Notes: generated by a model from the sequence alone, not told the origin. A stretch of 64,000 nt of DNA from Oscillospiraceae bacterium (GCA_015067635.1 SVMA01000003.1:59892-123891); one strand, 5' to 3'. Numbered from the stretch's first letter, positions 32,626-41,247 are shown. Made by a program: numbers and translations.

Positions 32626-33544
32626 CGGAAACTGCCAAATATTCTTCACACTGGTACGCCGCCACGGCGCCGTCTGCAGTGGCAGTGACAATCTGCCGCA
32701 CTGCCTTAGTCCGCACATCTCCCACAGCATAAACACCGCTTAGATTGGTAGCCGTGGATTCTCCTGCCACGATATAGCCTGCTTTATCCAATTCCAGCTG
32801 GCCGTCAAACAACGCTACAGCAGGCTCGCGACCGATACTTACAAATACGCCATCACAGGAAATCGGAAGCTCTTCGCCGGTTATCCGGTTGCGGAGAAGA
32901 ACTCCGTTGACATGGTCGGCATGCTGAAAAGAAACAACCTCTGAATTCCAGATAAATTCGATATTTTCTGCCTGCTGCAGGGACGCGTGATAAACCTTGG
33001 ATGCCCGCAGCGTATCTCTGCGATGGACCAGGATCACCTTTTCCGCAATACGGGAAAGAATCAGCGCATCCGCCACAGCGGAATTCCCGCCACCAACCAA
33101 AACAACTGTTTTTCCCCGGTAGAACATTCCGTCACAGGCTGCGCAATAATGCACGCCTTTTCCGGTCAGTTCCTGCTCTTTGGGCAGTCCCAGCTTTCGG
33201 GGATTTGCACCGGTGGCTACAATGACCGTCCGTCCGTAAAAAATGCCCCTGTCTGTGCGCAATTCCTTTACGTCCTGTGTCAGCTGTACCGATTGCACCT
33301 CTGCAAAAACCGTCTTTGCACCAAATCGCTCCGCGCCCTGCTGCATCTTCCTGCCAAGGGTGAATCCGTCCACGCCTTCTTCAAAACCCGGGTAATTGTC
33401 CACCTGATGGGTCAGGGCCATTTGTCCGCCTGCGGCAAGGCGTTCAATTACCAGCGTATCCAAGCCGGACCGTGCCGCATACAGTGCCGCTGTATATCCG
33501 GCCGGTCCGCCGCCCAAAATCAAAACATCATAGATTTTATCCAT
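32618..33544 (-). CDS. trxB: Thioredoxin reductase
   Basis: NADPH- and FAD-dependent reduction of thioredoxin. 308 residues from MDKIYDV, which has GGAGGAAAGAGC upstream; the 32 extra codons in the track ORF run back over the trxA terminator. FAD loop GGGPAGYTAALYA, redox-active pair CAAC (Cys134 and Cys137), NADP loop GGGNSAVADA and the FAD-binding VYAVGDVR near the C-terminus. Lies directly downstream of trxA. Confidence 0.96.
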   Translation of the reverse strand: MDKIYDVLILGGGPAGYTAALYAARSGLDTLVIERLAAGGQMALTHQVDNYPGFEEGVDGFTLGRKMQQGAERFGAKTVFAEVQSVQLTQDVKELRTDRGIFYGRTVIVATGANPRKLGLPKEQELTGKGVHYCAACDGMFYRGKTVVLVGGGNSAVADALILSRIAEKVILVHRRDTLRASKVYHASLQQAENIEFIWNSEVVSFQHADHVNGVLLRNRITGEELPISCDGVFVSIGREPAVALFDGQLELDKAGYIVAGESTATNLSGVYAVGDVRTKAVRQIVTATADGAVAAYQCEEYLAVSVA

Positions 33545-33605
33545 GCTCTTTCCTCCGTTTTTTTCTTCAGTATACCCGGAAAGCAGAAGAATTACTGTGA
33601 TTTTA

Positions 33606-33641
33606 TCACAAAAAATGCCCACTGCCGAAGCAGTGGGCATT
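33606..33641 (-). terminator. Terminator between trxA and trxB
   Basis: AATGCCCACTGC/GCAGTGGGCATT, 12-bp stem with a CGAA-type tetraloop, followed on the minus strand by TTTTTTG. It allows trxA to be made in excess over trxB, or separates them. Confidence 0.88.
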
Positions 33642-33648
33642 GGGCTTC

Positions 33649-33957
33649 TTACGGAAGCATTGCCAGGATCTGTTCCTTTGATTTTGCGCCGGTAGCCTGT
33701 GTCAGTACCTTGCCATCCTTCATAACCACAAGCGTGGGGATGCTGTAAACCTGGAACTGGGATGCCAACTCCGCCTGAACATCCACATCCACCTTGCCAA
33801 CCCGAATATCCGTATTTTCCTCGGCAATTTCATCGATGATCGGACTGACCATCCGGCAGGGTCCGCACCAGGTTGCGAAGAAATCCAGCAAAACAACCTG
33901 CTCGCTGTTCATGACTTCCTTTTCAAAATTTTCTTTCGTGATATTTCTTACTGACAT
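33649..33957 (-). CDS. trxA: Thioredoxin
   Basis: A 102-residue cytoplasmic disulfide reductase. The active site is WCGPCRM with Cys31 and Cys34, preceded by LLDFFAT. The cis-Pro lies in SIPTLVVM. AAGGAGG precedes the ATG. With trxB it forms a complete NADPH-thioredoxin system. Confidence 0.97.
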   Translation of the reverse strand: MSVRNITKENFEKEVMNSEQVVLLDFFATWCGPCRMVSPIIDEIAEENTDIRVGKVDVDVQAELASQFQVYSIPTLVVMKDGKVLTQATGAKSKEQILAMLP

Positions 33958-34026
33958 ATTTCAGTCCTCCTTTTTTGTTTTGTAGCCCTAGTTTACCCTT
34001 TTTTCAGGAGAACTTCTGTGACAAAA

Positions 34027-35892
34027 TCACATTTCCTCTTCCTGCCCGAACTTTACGGCCTCGAATGCACTCCCGTCCACATTGGAGTCACCGAAAACAT
34101 ACAGATACTCGTCAATCACTACGCCACGCACATTATCCAAATTTCCGTTCATCTCTACCCGTTCCAGAACATGGAGATGATATCCGTCAAAATGGAGCAG
34201 AATATAGCCTTCCGTTGTGGGGATACCAAACAGATGATTCTCCCGATCAATCAGATAGGCTTTATAGGCTGTGGCAAAACCTGCCTTTTCCTCGTAACTG
34301 CAGACCGATACCACACGGCCTTCTCCTTCCTCATAGATTTCTACCTTCAGGAAGCCATCTGCACCAAAGCCGATGCCCATCAGAAAGCCGTCCCCCAGCT
34401 GAATGAGCGAGCTGGAATAACCCTCAATCACACCGGTATCCCGTGCAGTAATATGATTCAAATCCGTCATGTCAATAAAGAACACCGGATCTGTCATGGT
34501 CACTACCTCAGCCGTGCAAACATAGGCGTAGTTTCCGTCAAACCGGACGGACTCCACCGTTTCGCCTTCCGGTGCAAAGGCTTTCAGCTCTCCCAGCTTT
34601 TCCCATGTACCGACCTTGAAACAGGTAAGATTGGCATTCCGTTCCTGCTTCAGCATCGCAGAGGTGAATTCGTCTTCCCGGTGTTCCTGTAACTGCTGAA
34701 GATTTGTGGATGTGACGACACGGAAAACCCCATCCTTTTCATCCATGCTGTACTGATTTTTCACCGTTCCATCCACGGTAAAGGTACCTTTGGGTGTCAA
34801 GCCGTCCACACTGTATGCCATGCAGGATATCTCTGTGACCGCTTTGGTAACCGTAGTATTTTCTTCTGTTGTCTCACGCAGTGTACTGCCGCGAATTGCA
34901 TAGATGTTCTCCTTGGACACATAAAGCTCCGTAGAATAGGACATAAACGCACCGGTATCAATCAGGGAGAGATCCCGAGCGTCCAGCATGGTTACCACCG
35001 TATACAGCCGGTTTGTCAGCTTTTCAGGGATAACAATGTTATCTGCCGGAATGGGCTTCATGCTGCCCGGTCTGCCAATTTGGGGCAAATAGGTGGATGC
35101 ATCTTCAAAGTCAATCTGCGTGTTCATCCGGTACTGACTCATAAGCATCAGCTGATCTCCAACCATACGGGAGGTCAGGATGCTGCCTGTCAGGCAGATC
35201 TCACCTGCAAACTTAACATTGGTCGGATCACTGACATCCAGACTGATTACGGATACCAACGCACCATTCTTTTGGGAGACGTCATAACCGTAACTGACTA
35301 ACGTCAGCCGTCCGGCATCTGCAGACAGATACATTTCCGAATAGGAATCGAGCTGATTTACCTGCTTTTCCTGCTTCCATACTGCCACCTGCTCAGTAGC
35401 CCCACCGGCAATTTCATAAACGCTCAGCTCATCCCCGCGCAAATAGAAAATATGGGTCTGACTGCGTTGGATCAGGTCACTTTCCCGAACCCCGGCTACC
35501 TGGTGGTCAGTAATTTCTACTGAAGAATTTTGGATCGCCGTTCCCGGTGCTGTCGTAGCGCCTTCGTCAAAAGCTTGACCCAGTTCCCCCGCACTGCCAT
35601 ATAAAAGTGTGTCTCCGACTTCCTGCAGGGAAGGACTCCATTTTTCAAAATTGTTTTTATATTTGGGTGGTTGATAGGTATATTCATTGATCGCCTGAAT
35701 TACCTCGTAATAATCACTCCCGGCGTACATCTGAACACTTGGCGGTGTTGAAGAGTATGGTACAAACAGTACCGCCAGCAATATACAGAAACATAACGCA
35801 ACGGATGCTGTTGATGTGATAACCACCCGTCTCTTTTTTCGGATTGCCACCTTTTGATGGACCGCTTCTGCTCTTTCTTTATAAGTCTTCAT
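34027..35892 (-). CDS. Membrane-anchored secreted beta-propeller protein
   Basis: The 621-residue protein has a basic cytoplasmic start (to about residue 22), one transmembrane helix (about 23-46), then a large extracellular part built of repeated beta blades. It resembles the family of secreted proteins with a C-terminal beta-propeller distantly related to WD-40 (PF09826 type), including the early ITDHQVAGVRESDLIQ block (VTGVDEADIVKT-like). It overlaps the sigma-factor gene by 14 nt, so the two are co-translated. By position it takes the place usually held by an anti-sigma factor; its 20-odd-residue cytoplasmic tail is too short for a classical anti-sigma domain. Confidence 0.8.
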   Translation of the reverse strand: MKTYKERAEAVHQKVAIRKKRRVVITSTASVALCFCILLAVLFVPYSSTPPSVQMYAGSDYYEVIQAINEYTYQPPKYKNNFEKWSPSLQEVGDTLLYGSAGELGQAFDEGATTAPGTAIQNSSVEITDHQVAGVRESDLIQRSQTHIFYLRGDELSVYEIAGGATEQVAVWKQEKQVNQLDSYSEMYLSADAGRLTLVSYGYDVSQKNGALVSVISLDVSDPTNVKFAGEICLTGSILTSRMVGDQLMLMSQYRMNTQIDFEDASTYLPQIGRPGSMKPIPADNIVIPEKLTNRLYTVVTMLDARDLSLIDTGAFMSYSTELYVSKENIYAIRGSTLRETTEENTTVTKAVTEISCMAYSVDGLTPKGTFTVDGTVKNQYSMDEKDGVFRVVTSTNLQQLQEHREDEFTSAMLKQERNANLTCFKVGTWEKLGELKAFAPEGETVESVRFDGNYAYVCTAEVVTMTDPVFFIDMTDLNHITARDTGVIEGYSSSLIQLGDGFLMGIGFGADGFLKVEIYEEGEGRVVSVCSYEEKAGFATAYKAYLIDRENHLFGIPTTEGYILLHFDGYHLHVLERVEMNGNLDNVRGVVIDEYLYVFGDSNVDGSAFEAVKFGQEEEM

Positions 35893-36430
35893 GAGAGATC
35901 CCCACCTTTTCCAACAATTTTCTCAAGGCAATCTTCGCACGCGCCAGCAAATTATACACCTGCTTTTTATTGCGCGACATGATGACACCGACCTCCTCGG
36001 GAGAAAAGCCCTCAAAATAGCTTAATGTCAAAACCTGACGATACTGCTCCGGCAGTGCCTGCATACAGGCATAAACCGCCCGATTTCGCTGAGCCACAAT
36101 GGTGTCATCCTCCATATTCCCCGCCCCGAGCACATTCTCCACGTCCTCCAGCGGAATATAATTCCGGTGACGGCGCAAATAATTAATGCAGCGATGGCGG
36201 ACAGCCTTGAAAAGATATGCCTTAAAATGGGCCTCATCCGCAAAATGCTTGCCCTTTATCAGCACATCTGCCATGGCATCCTCCATCAAATCCTCCGCAA
36301 CTGCCGCACTGCCCACATAACAGTAGGCAAACCGCACCAAGGGATCGGAATATGTAAGGATGAGCTCTTCCAGTGCCGCCATGTCACCTTTTCGGTAGCG
36401 GCAGTAGCTGCTTTCCGTGGATTGGGACAT
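35879..36430 (-). CDS. ECF-type RNA polymerase sigma factor
   Basis: The 183-residue protein has sigma region 2 (about 22-88, with EDLMEDAMADVLIKG and FKAYLFKAVRHRCINYLRR) and region 4 (about 122-175, with LPEQYRQVLTLSYFEGFSPEEVGVIM..NKKQVYNLLARAK). GAGGTGA lies before the ATG at 36430; the track start is an upstream GTG. It probably directs a small stress or envelope regulon that includes its own operon. The partner gene encodes a membrane beta-propeller protein, and a 10-bp dyad links its promoter to the divergent peptidase. Confidence 0.88.
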   Translation of the reverse strand: MSQSTESSYCRYRKGDMAALEELILTYSDPLVRFAYCYVGSAAVAEDLMEDAMADVLIKGKHFADEAHFKAYLFKAVRHRCINYLRRHRNYIPLEDVENVLGAGNMEDDTIVAQRNRAVYACMQALPEQYRQVLTLSYFEGFSPEEVGVIMSRNKKQVYNLLARAKIALRKLLEKVGISHEDL

Positions 36431-36500
36431 CACAATCACCTCTCTGTCCCTTTAACACACAAAGTTCACAGATTACTCACAAAAAACTTAATCTTTTTTC

Positions 36501-36529
36501 AGTATAATATGGAACAAGAGAAAATGCAA
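36501..36529 (-). promoter_or_regulatory. Promoter of the sigma factor / beta-propeller operon
   Basis: Minus strand TTGCAT, 17 bases, TATACT. It resembles a housekeeping promoter. Its -35 box is one arm of a dyad shared with the divergent promoter. Confidence 0.65.
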
Positions 36530-36551
36530 TCCTAACAGCGCTTGCATTTTC
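36520..36551. promoter_or_regulatory. Dyad between divergent promoters
   Basis: GAAAATGCAA (36520-36529) and TTGCATTTTC (36542-36551) are perfect reverse complements across 12 bases. Each arm contains the -35 hexamer of one of the two divergent promoters. Either the symmetry reflects two similar promoters, or it is the operator of a dimeric regulator acting on both. Confidence 0.55.
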
Positions 36552-36569
36552 TTCAAATTGGGATATAAT
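36542..36569 (+). promoter_or_regulatory. Promoter of the zinc peptidase gene
   Basis: TTGCAT, 16 bases, TATAAT, 28 nt before the ATG. Confidence 0.65.
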
Positions 36570-36596
36570 AAAGACAAATCCAAAAAGGAGAATCCT

Positions 36597-37316
36597 ATGC
36601 TATTCGGTTATTATTACGGTTTTGATCTGACATATCTTGTTCTGGTGCTCCCCTGCGTCATTTTTGCCATTATCGCCAGTGCCAGAGTTAACTCCACCTT
36701 CAAGCGCTATTCTCAGCAGCTTTCTCAGCGGCGCTTATCCGGCGCACAGGCGGCGGAGCATGTTTTGCGTGCCAACGGCGTTTACGATGTAAAAATCGAG
36801 CGTGTTTCCGGAAATCTGACAGACCATTATGACCCCAGAACCAATGTGATCCGCCTGTCGGACAGTGTGCACGACTCCACGTCCGTTGCCGCGATTGGTG
36901 TTGCCTGCCATGAAGCCGGACATGCGGTGCAGTATGCCCATCACTACGGACCCATCAAGCTCCGTGCAGCCATCATTCCCATCACAAGCATTGGCAGCAA
37001 ACTAGCTATGCCGCTGATTCTGTTGGGCATTCTGTTCAGCTTTGGCGAAACGGTTTCCTATGGCTTTGTGTATGCCGGCATTGCCTGCTTTGCCCTGTCC
37101 TTGGTTTTCCAGCTGGTAACGCTTCCGGTGGAATTCAATGCCAGTCATCGGGCTCTGCATGCCATCAATGGCATCGGTCTGTTAACGCCTGAAGAGCAAA
37201 AGGGTGCGAAAAAGACTCTTTCTGCCGCCGCTATGACCTATGTTGCCGCCACAGCCGTTGCTCTGGCACAGCTTCTGCGCCTGCTTCTGATTTTTGGGCG
37301 CCGCAATAACGACTGA
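36597..37316 (+). CDS. Membrane zinc metallopeptidase, YugP family
   Basis: The 239-residue protein starts at MLFGYYYG behind AAGGAG; the track start is 13 codons early. It has an N-terminal transmembrane helix (about 11-28), the metal site HEAGH (His105, Glu106, His109) and two or three C-terminal membrane helices around residues 125-175 and 210-232. This is the neutral zinc metallopeptidase family of YugP (PF04298 type), whose substrate is not established. It is divergent from an ECF sigma operon and shares a promoter dyad with it, which makes a membrane-quality-control role attractive but unproven. Confidence 0.88.
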   Translation: MLFGYYYGFDLTYLVLVLPCVIFAIIASARVNSTFKRYSQQLSQRRLSGAQAAEHVLRANGVYDVKIERVSGNLTDHYDPRTNVIRLSDSVHDSTSVAAIGVACHEAGHAVQYAHHYGPIKLRAAIIPITSIGSKLAMPLILLGILFSFGETVSYGFVYAGIACFALSLVFQLVTLPVEFNASHRALHAINGIGLLTPEEQKGAKKTLSAAAMTYVAATAVALAQLLRLLLIFGRRNND

Positions 37317-37331
37317 GATTATTAAATTTTT

Positions 37332-37365
37332 CCGCCCCGGGTATTGACATCCGGGGCGGTTTTTT
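37332..37365 (+). terminator. Terminator of the zinc peptidase gene
   Basis: CCGCCCCGG/CCGGGGCGG, 9-bp GC-rich stem with a 10-nt loop, then TTTTTT. The loop and 3' arm double as part of the next promoter. Confidence 0.88.
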
Positions 37366-37372
37366 GTATAAT
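37344..37372 (+). promoter_or_regulatory. Promoter of the abrB-lyase-transporter operon
   Basis: TTGACA, 17 bases, TATAAT, a perfect consensus. The TTGACA lies in the loop of the upstream terminator and the spacer consists of its 3' arm and T tract. The start site is about 37 nt before the AbrB gene. Confidence 0.85.
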
Positions 37373-37415
37373 TTCCGTTGTGTGAAAAGTATGAAAAATG
37401 TGAAAGGGGAACACC

Positions 37416-37655
37416 ATGGCTGGCGGTAAACATATTTTGGGCAAAGCCAATGCCCGTCGGGTTTTTGGCACTGCCAAGGTCGGTGACAGGGGGCAAATTG
37501 TCATCCCTAAGGAAGCCCGGGAATTGTTCGGTATTCAACCCGGCGACACTCTGCTGATCGTGGGTGAAAGTGAAACGGGCTTGATTGTTTCCCGTCCGGA
37601 GGCTCTGAATGATCTGGCTGATAAGATTTTGAATAACATAGGTAAAGAGGAATAA
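37416..37655 (+). CDS. AbrB/SpoVT-type transcriptional regulator
   Basis: A 79-residue DNA-binding protein with a swapped-hairpin AbrB domain at about residues 17-62 (GTAKVGDRGQIVIPKEARELFGIQPGDTLLIVGE). A short acidic helical tail follows. AAAGGGG precedes the ATG. It lies 3 nt ahead of the PLP enzyme gene, so it probably regulates its own operon. Targets elsewhere are unknown. Confidence 0.9.
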   Translation: MAGGKHILGKANARRVFGTAKVGDRGQIVIPKEARELFGIQPGDTLLIVGESETGLIVSRPEALNDLADKILNNIGKEE

Positions 37656-37658
37656 GAA

Positions 37659-38942
37659 ATGGAAGAATTATTGGAACTGTATAGCGGCATGGGAATCTCC
37701 CCCCCTGTTTATAATTACGGAGAATCCGTACTGGAAAAACTTTCCGAACGTTTTGCCGCCATTGATCAAATTGCGGAATACAATCAGGCAAAGGTCGTTT
37801 CTGCCATGCAGAAAAACCGCGTTTCTGCCGCTTGCTTTGCCGCTACTACCGGCTATGGCTATGATGATATGGGACGGGACAATCTGGAGCGTGTCTACGC
37901 AGATGTGTTTCATACCGAGGCGGCTTTGGTCCGTCCGCAAATCACCTGTGGCACACACGCGTTAACTGTCGCTTTATCTGCGAATCTTCTGCCCGGGGAT
38001 GAGCTTCTTTCCCCCGTCGGTCTGCCCTATGATACCCTGCAGGAGGTTATTGGTATTCGTCCAAGCCCCTGCTCTCTGGCAGAATACGGTGTCACCTATC
38101 GGCAGGTGGATTTACTTCCCGACGGCACTTTTGACTACGAAGGCATCCGCAAAGCCATGAATGCAAAGACCAAGCTGATTACCATTCAGCGCTCCAAGGG
38201 CTATGCCACACGTCCCACCTTCTCTGTTGCCCAGATCGGTCAGCTGATTGTCTTCTGTAAGGAAATCAAGCCGGATGTTCTGGTAATGGTGGACAACTGC
38301 TACGGAGAGTTTGTGGAGACTCTTGAACCTTCTGATGTAGGCGCTGACATGACGGTCGGTTCTCTCATCAAAAACCCCGGTGGCGGTCTTGCTCCCATCG
38401 GTGGATATATTGCCGGCACACAGGAATGCATTGACCGGTGCGGTTACCGTCTTTCTGCTCCCGGCCTGGGACAGGAAGTAGGTGCAAATCTCGGATTGAT
38501 GCCCGCCCTTTACCAAGGCTTTTTCCTTGCTCCCACTGTGGTCGCCGGCGCGGAAAAGGGAGCGATCTTCGCCGCCAATCTTTACGAGCCTTTGGGCTTC
38601 CGCTGCGTACCGAACGCAACCGAAAGCCGCCACGATATTATCCAAGCCGTGGAGCTGGGCAGTGAAGCCGGTATGGTTGCCTTTTGCAAGGGCATTCAGG
38701 CGGCAGCACCTGTGGATGCCTTCGCCACTCCCATTCCGGGAGACATGCCCGGTTATGACAGCAAGGTCATTATGGCGGCCGGTGCTTTCGTACAGGGCTC
38801 GTCCATTGAGCTGTCTGCTGACGGTCCTATCCGTCCACCTTACGCAGTATACTTCCAGGGTGGCTTGACTTGGTACCACGCCAAATTGGGCATTCTGATG
38901 AGCGTTCAAAAAATGATAGATGCAGGGCTGATTTCCCTGTGA
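37659..38942 (+). CDS. PLP-dependent methionine gamma-lyase-like protein
   Basis: The 427-residue protein belongs to the family called methionine gamma-lyase-like or aluminium resistance protein (PF06838 type). Visible features are VRPQITCGTHAL, VMVDNCYGEFVE with the PLP-binding Asp, the Schiff-base lysine in GSLIKNPGGGLAPIGGY, and a C-terminal PPYAVYFQGGLTWYHAK block. The reaction is not established for the family; C-S lyase activity on a sulfur amino acid is the usual proposal. Second in an operon with an AbrB regulator and a DMT-type exporter, which suggests enzyme and transporter handle the same metabolite. Confidence 0.87.
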   Translation: MEELLELYSGMGISPPVYNYGESVLEKLSERFAAIDQIAEYNQAKVVSAMQKNRVSAACFAATTGYGYDDMGRDNLERVYADVFHTEAALVRPQITCGTHALTVALSANLLPGDELLSPVGLPYDTLQEVIGIRPSPCSLAEYGVTYRQVDLLPDGTFDYEGIRKAMNAKTKLITIQRSKGYATRPTFSVAQIGQLIVFCKEIKPDVLVMVDNCYGEFVETLEPSDVGADMTVGSLIKNPGGGLAPIGGYIAGTQECIDRCGYRLSAPGLGQEVGANLGLMPALYQGFFLAPTVVAGAEKGAIFAANLYEPLGFRCVPNATESRHDIIQAVELGSEAGMVAFCKGIQAAAPVDAFATPIPGDMPGYDSKVIMAAGAFVQGSSIELSADGPIRPPYAVYFQGGLTWYHAKLGILMSVQKMIDAGLISL

Positions 38943-38958
38943 GAAAGAGAGATGTATT

Positions 38959-39864
38959 ATGACTTGGTTTTGGTTTGCAATCGTCGCACTTCTGTGCTGG
39001 TCCGGCTCTGACTTCTTCTCAAAATTAGGCTGCCGTGACGGAAAAGATAAGTATAGCCAGTTCAAAATGGTGATGGCCGTCGGTCTGGTGATGGGTATTC
39101 ACGCGCTATACGAGATTATCAACGGTGTGGAAATTTCCTGGCAGGTAATCTGGGCTTATCTGCCCGTTTCTCTGCTGTACATCGGCTCCATGGCCTTGGG
39201 CTATGTGGGACTTCGCTACATTGAACTGTCTATATCCTCCCCCATCTGCAACGCCTCCGGTGCCATGGTGGCCATTATCGCCATCCTCACCGGCACATCG
39301 GATGTTATGCAGTGGCCGCAATACCTGGCGATTGCATTGGCCTGTGCAGGTGTGATCGGACTGGGCTTCATTGAAGCCTTTGAGGACACCGAACTGCGGG
39401 CAAAGCGTCAGGAAGCCTCCAATTACAAATACGCCAAGTCCTGGCTGGCTCTGGCATTGCCCATCGCATACTGTCTGTTGGACGCCGCCGGCACCTTTGC
39501 TGATGACATTGTATTGGAGACTCTAAACGAGGACTCTGCCAACGTGGCTTATGAGCTGACTTTCTTTGCCGCCGGTGTGCTGTGCTTTGTCTATACGGTA
39601 CTGATTAAAAAGCAACCCTTGATTGCCAAGGTGGAGCGTCCCAAGTACATTGGTGCTATCTTTGAAACAGTTGGCCAGTTTGCCTATGTGATGGCACTTG
39701 CCACCGGTAATGTGGCTCTGGCCGCGCCCATTATCTCCTCTTACTGCATGGTTTCTGTTTTGTGGAGCCGCCTGTTCCTGAAGGAGAAGCTGAGCTGGAT
39801 GCACTATGCTGCTATTCTTGTCACCTTTGCAGGCATCGTCATTATGGGTGTCTATGATATGTAG
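38959..39864 (+). CDS. DMT superfamily (EamA-like) transporter
   Basis: A 301-residue membrane protein with ten hydrophobic segments arranged as two EamA repeats, split by a charged cytoplasmic loop (EDTELRAKRQEASNYKYAKS) near residue 150. The start has WFWFAIVALLCWSGSDFFSKLG, a typical first helix. Substrate unknown; amino acids or related metabolites are common for the family. 16 nt behind the PLP enzyme and followed by a terminator, so it is the last gene of that operon. Confidence 0.87.
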   Translation: MTWFWFAIVALLCWSGSDFFSKLGCRDGKDKYSQFKMVMAVGLVMGIHALYEIINGVEISWQVIWAYLPVSLLYIGSMALGYVGLRYIELSISSPICNASGAMVAIIAILTGTSDVMQWPQYLAIALACAGVIGLGFIEAFEDTELRAKRQEASNYKYAKSWLALALPIAYCLLDAAGTFADDIVLETLNEDSANVAYELTFFAAGVLCFVYTVLIKKQPLIAKVERPKYIGAIFETVGQFAYVMALATGNVALAAPIISSYCMVSVLWSRLFLKEKLSWMHYAAILVTFAGIVIMGVYDM

Positions 39865-39900
39865 CCAAAAGTCGCCGAATTTTCGGCGACTTTTTTATTG
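39865..39900 (+). terminator. Terminator of the abrB-lyase-transporter operon
   Basis: AAAAGTCGCCGAA/TTCGGCGACTTTT, about 12 bp with a tiny loop, followed by TTTTTTATT. Confidence 0.9.
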
Positions 39901-39910
39901 CAATGTTTGG

Positions 39911-39939
39911 TTGACAGGCTCTTTGTTTCGTGGTATAAT
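39911..39939 (+). promoter_or_regulatory. Promoter of the pyrimidine operon
   Basis: TTGACA, 17 bases, TATAAT, both perfect. The leader to pyrC is only about 45 nt and I see no PyrR-binding loop, terminator or antiterminator in it. Confidence 0.9.
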
Positions 39940-39990
39940 TGTGCGGATAATGAAAGTTACATATTCCCGATTCGAAAGGAGCTTAAAACT

Positions 39991-41220
39991 ATGCAGAATC
40001 AGAACACACCGATGTTGGATGCCCTTTGCGGCGAAGGTGTCCGTGTTTCTATTTTGGATCGTTTGGCATCTGTTGACTTGTGTACTTTCAACTCCCCTGA
40101 ATACGCTGTTTTTCCCGGCTTTTGTGATGTGCATGTGCATTTCAGAGAGCCGGGTTTTTCATATAAAGAAACCATCTTTTCCGGTTCTTTGGCAGCGGCT
40201 CACGGTGGGTACACAGCAGTCTGCACCATGCCAAACCTCAATCCCGTGCCGGATGACAAGATGCACCTCAAGGAACAGCAGGAGCTTATTATGCAGGATG
40301 GTTTGATCCATATCTATCCCTACGGGGCCATCACAACAGAGCAAAAAGGCGAAACGCTTTCCGATATGAAAGGACTTGCCCCCTTGGTCATCGGCTTTTC
40401 AGATGACGGCAAGGGCATCCAAAGAGACGATCTCATGCGCTCTGCCATGAAGCAGGCAAAACAGCTGAACAAATTAATTGTTGCCCACTGCGAGGACAAT
40501 TCCCTTCTGAACGGCGGCTATATTCATGACGGAAGCTACGCGCGGGAAAACCATCACCGCGGCATCAGCAGTGAAAGTGAATGGAAGCAGGTTCAGCGGG
40601 ATCTGGCTTTGGTCAAAGAAACCGGCTGTGCCTATCACGTATGTCATGTCTCCACCAAGGAATCTGTTGAACTGATCCGCAAAGCCAAACAGGAAGGCTT
40701 GAACGTTACCTGCGAAACCGCCCCTCACTATCTGATTCTGGACGACTCCTTTTTGCAGGAGGACGGTCGTTATAAAATGAATCCCCCTCTGCGTGACAGC
40801 TCCGATCGGGAAGCTTTGATTGCGGGTATTATAGACGGTACGATTGACATGATCGCCACTGACCATGCCCCTCACTCCGAGGAAGAAAAGAACATGGGTC
40901 TGGACGGAAGCAGCTTTGGCATCGTGGGTCTGGAAACCGCATTCCCTCTGCTGTACACGTACCTTGTAAAAGAAGAGATCATTTCCCTTGAAAAGCTGCT
41001 GCAGCTGTTGGTTACCAATCCCAGAAAGCGCTTCCGCATTCCCATGACCACGGATTTTTCCGTGTGGGATATGCGCCAAAGCTATATCATTGACCCCGCA
41101 GAATTCCAGTCTCAGGGAAAATCCACTCCCTTTGCCGGATGGCGTGTTTGGGGCAAATGCATGGCCACTGTCTGCGACGGCAAACTGGTTTGGTTAGAAA
41201 AAGTACGAAACGGCAAATAA
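39991..41220 (+). CDS. pyrC: Dihydroorotase
   Basis: Third step of UMP synthesis: carbamoyl aspartate to dihydroorotate. The 409-residue protein starts at MQNQNTP behind GAAAGGAG; the track ORF reads back through the promoter. The class I dihydroorotase landmarks are the metal site DVHVHFREPG, AHCED, HVCHVSTK and the final DHAPHS. The chain is about 20 residues shorter than the usual PyrC N-terminus, lacking the small beta-sandwich strands, but all catalytic blocks are there. First of seven pyr genes. Confidence 0.95.
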   Translation: MQNQNTPMLDALCGEGVRVSILDRLASVDLCTFNSPEYAVFPGFCDVHVHFREPGFSYKETIFSGSLAAAHGGYTAVCTMPNLNPVPDDKMHLKEQQELIMQDGLIHIYPYGAITTEQKGETLSDMKGLAPLVIGFSDDGKGIQRDDLMRSAMKQAKQLNKLIVAHCEDNSLLNGGYIHDGSYARENHHRGISSESEWKQVQRDLALVKETGCAYHVCHVSTKESVELIRKAKQEGLNVTCETAPHYLILDDSFLQEDGRYKMNPPLRDSSDREALIAGIIDGTIDMIATDHAPHSEEEKNMGLDGSSFGIVGLETAFPLLYTYLVKEEIISLEKLLQLLVTNPRKRFRIPMTTDFSVWDMRQSYIIDPAEFQSQGKSTPFAGWRVWGKCMATVCDGKLVWLEKVRNGK

Positions 41221-41247
41221 TATAGTTGAATTCACGGAGGTTTTTTT

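Noticed and set aside
39940-39990. PyrR-dependent attenuator before pyrC
   Set aside because: The leader is about 45 nt, too short for the antiterminator and terminator, and no stem-loop with T tract is seen.
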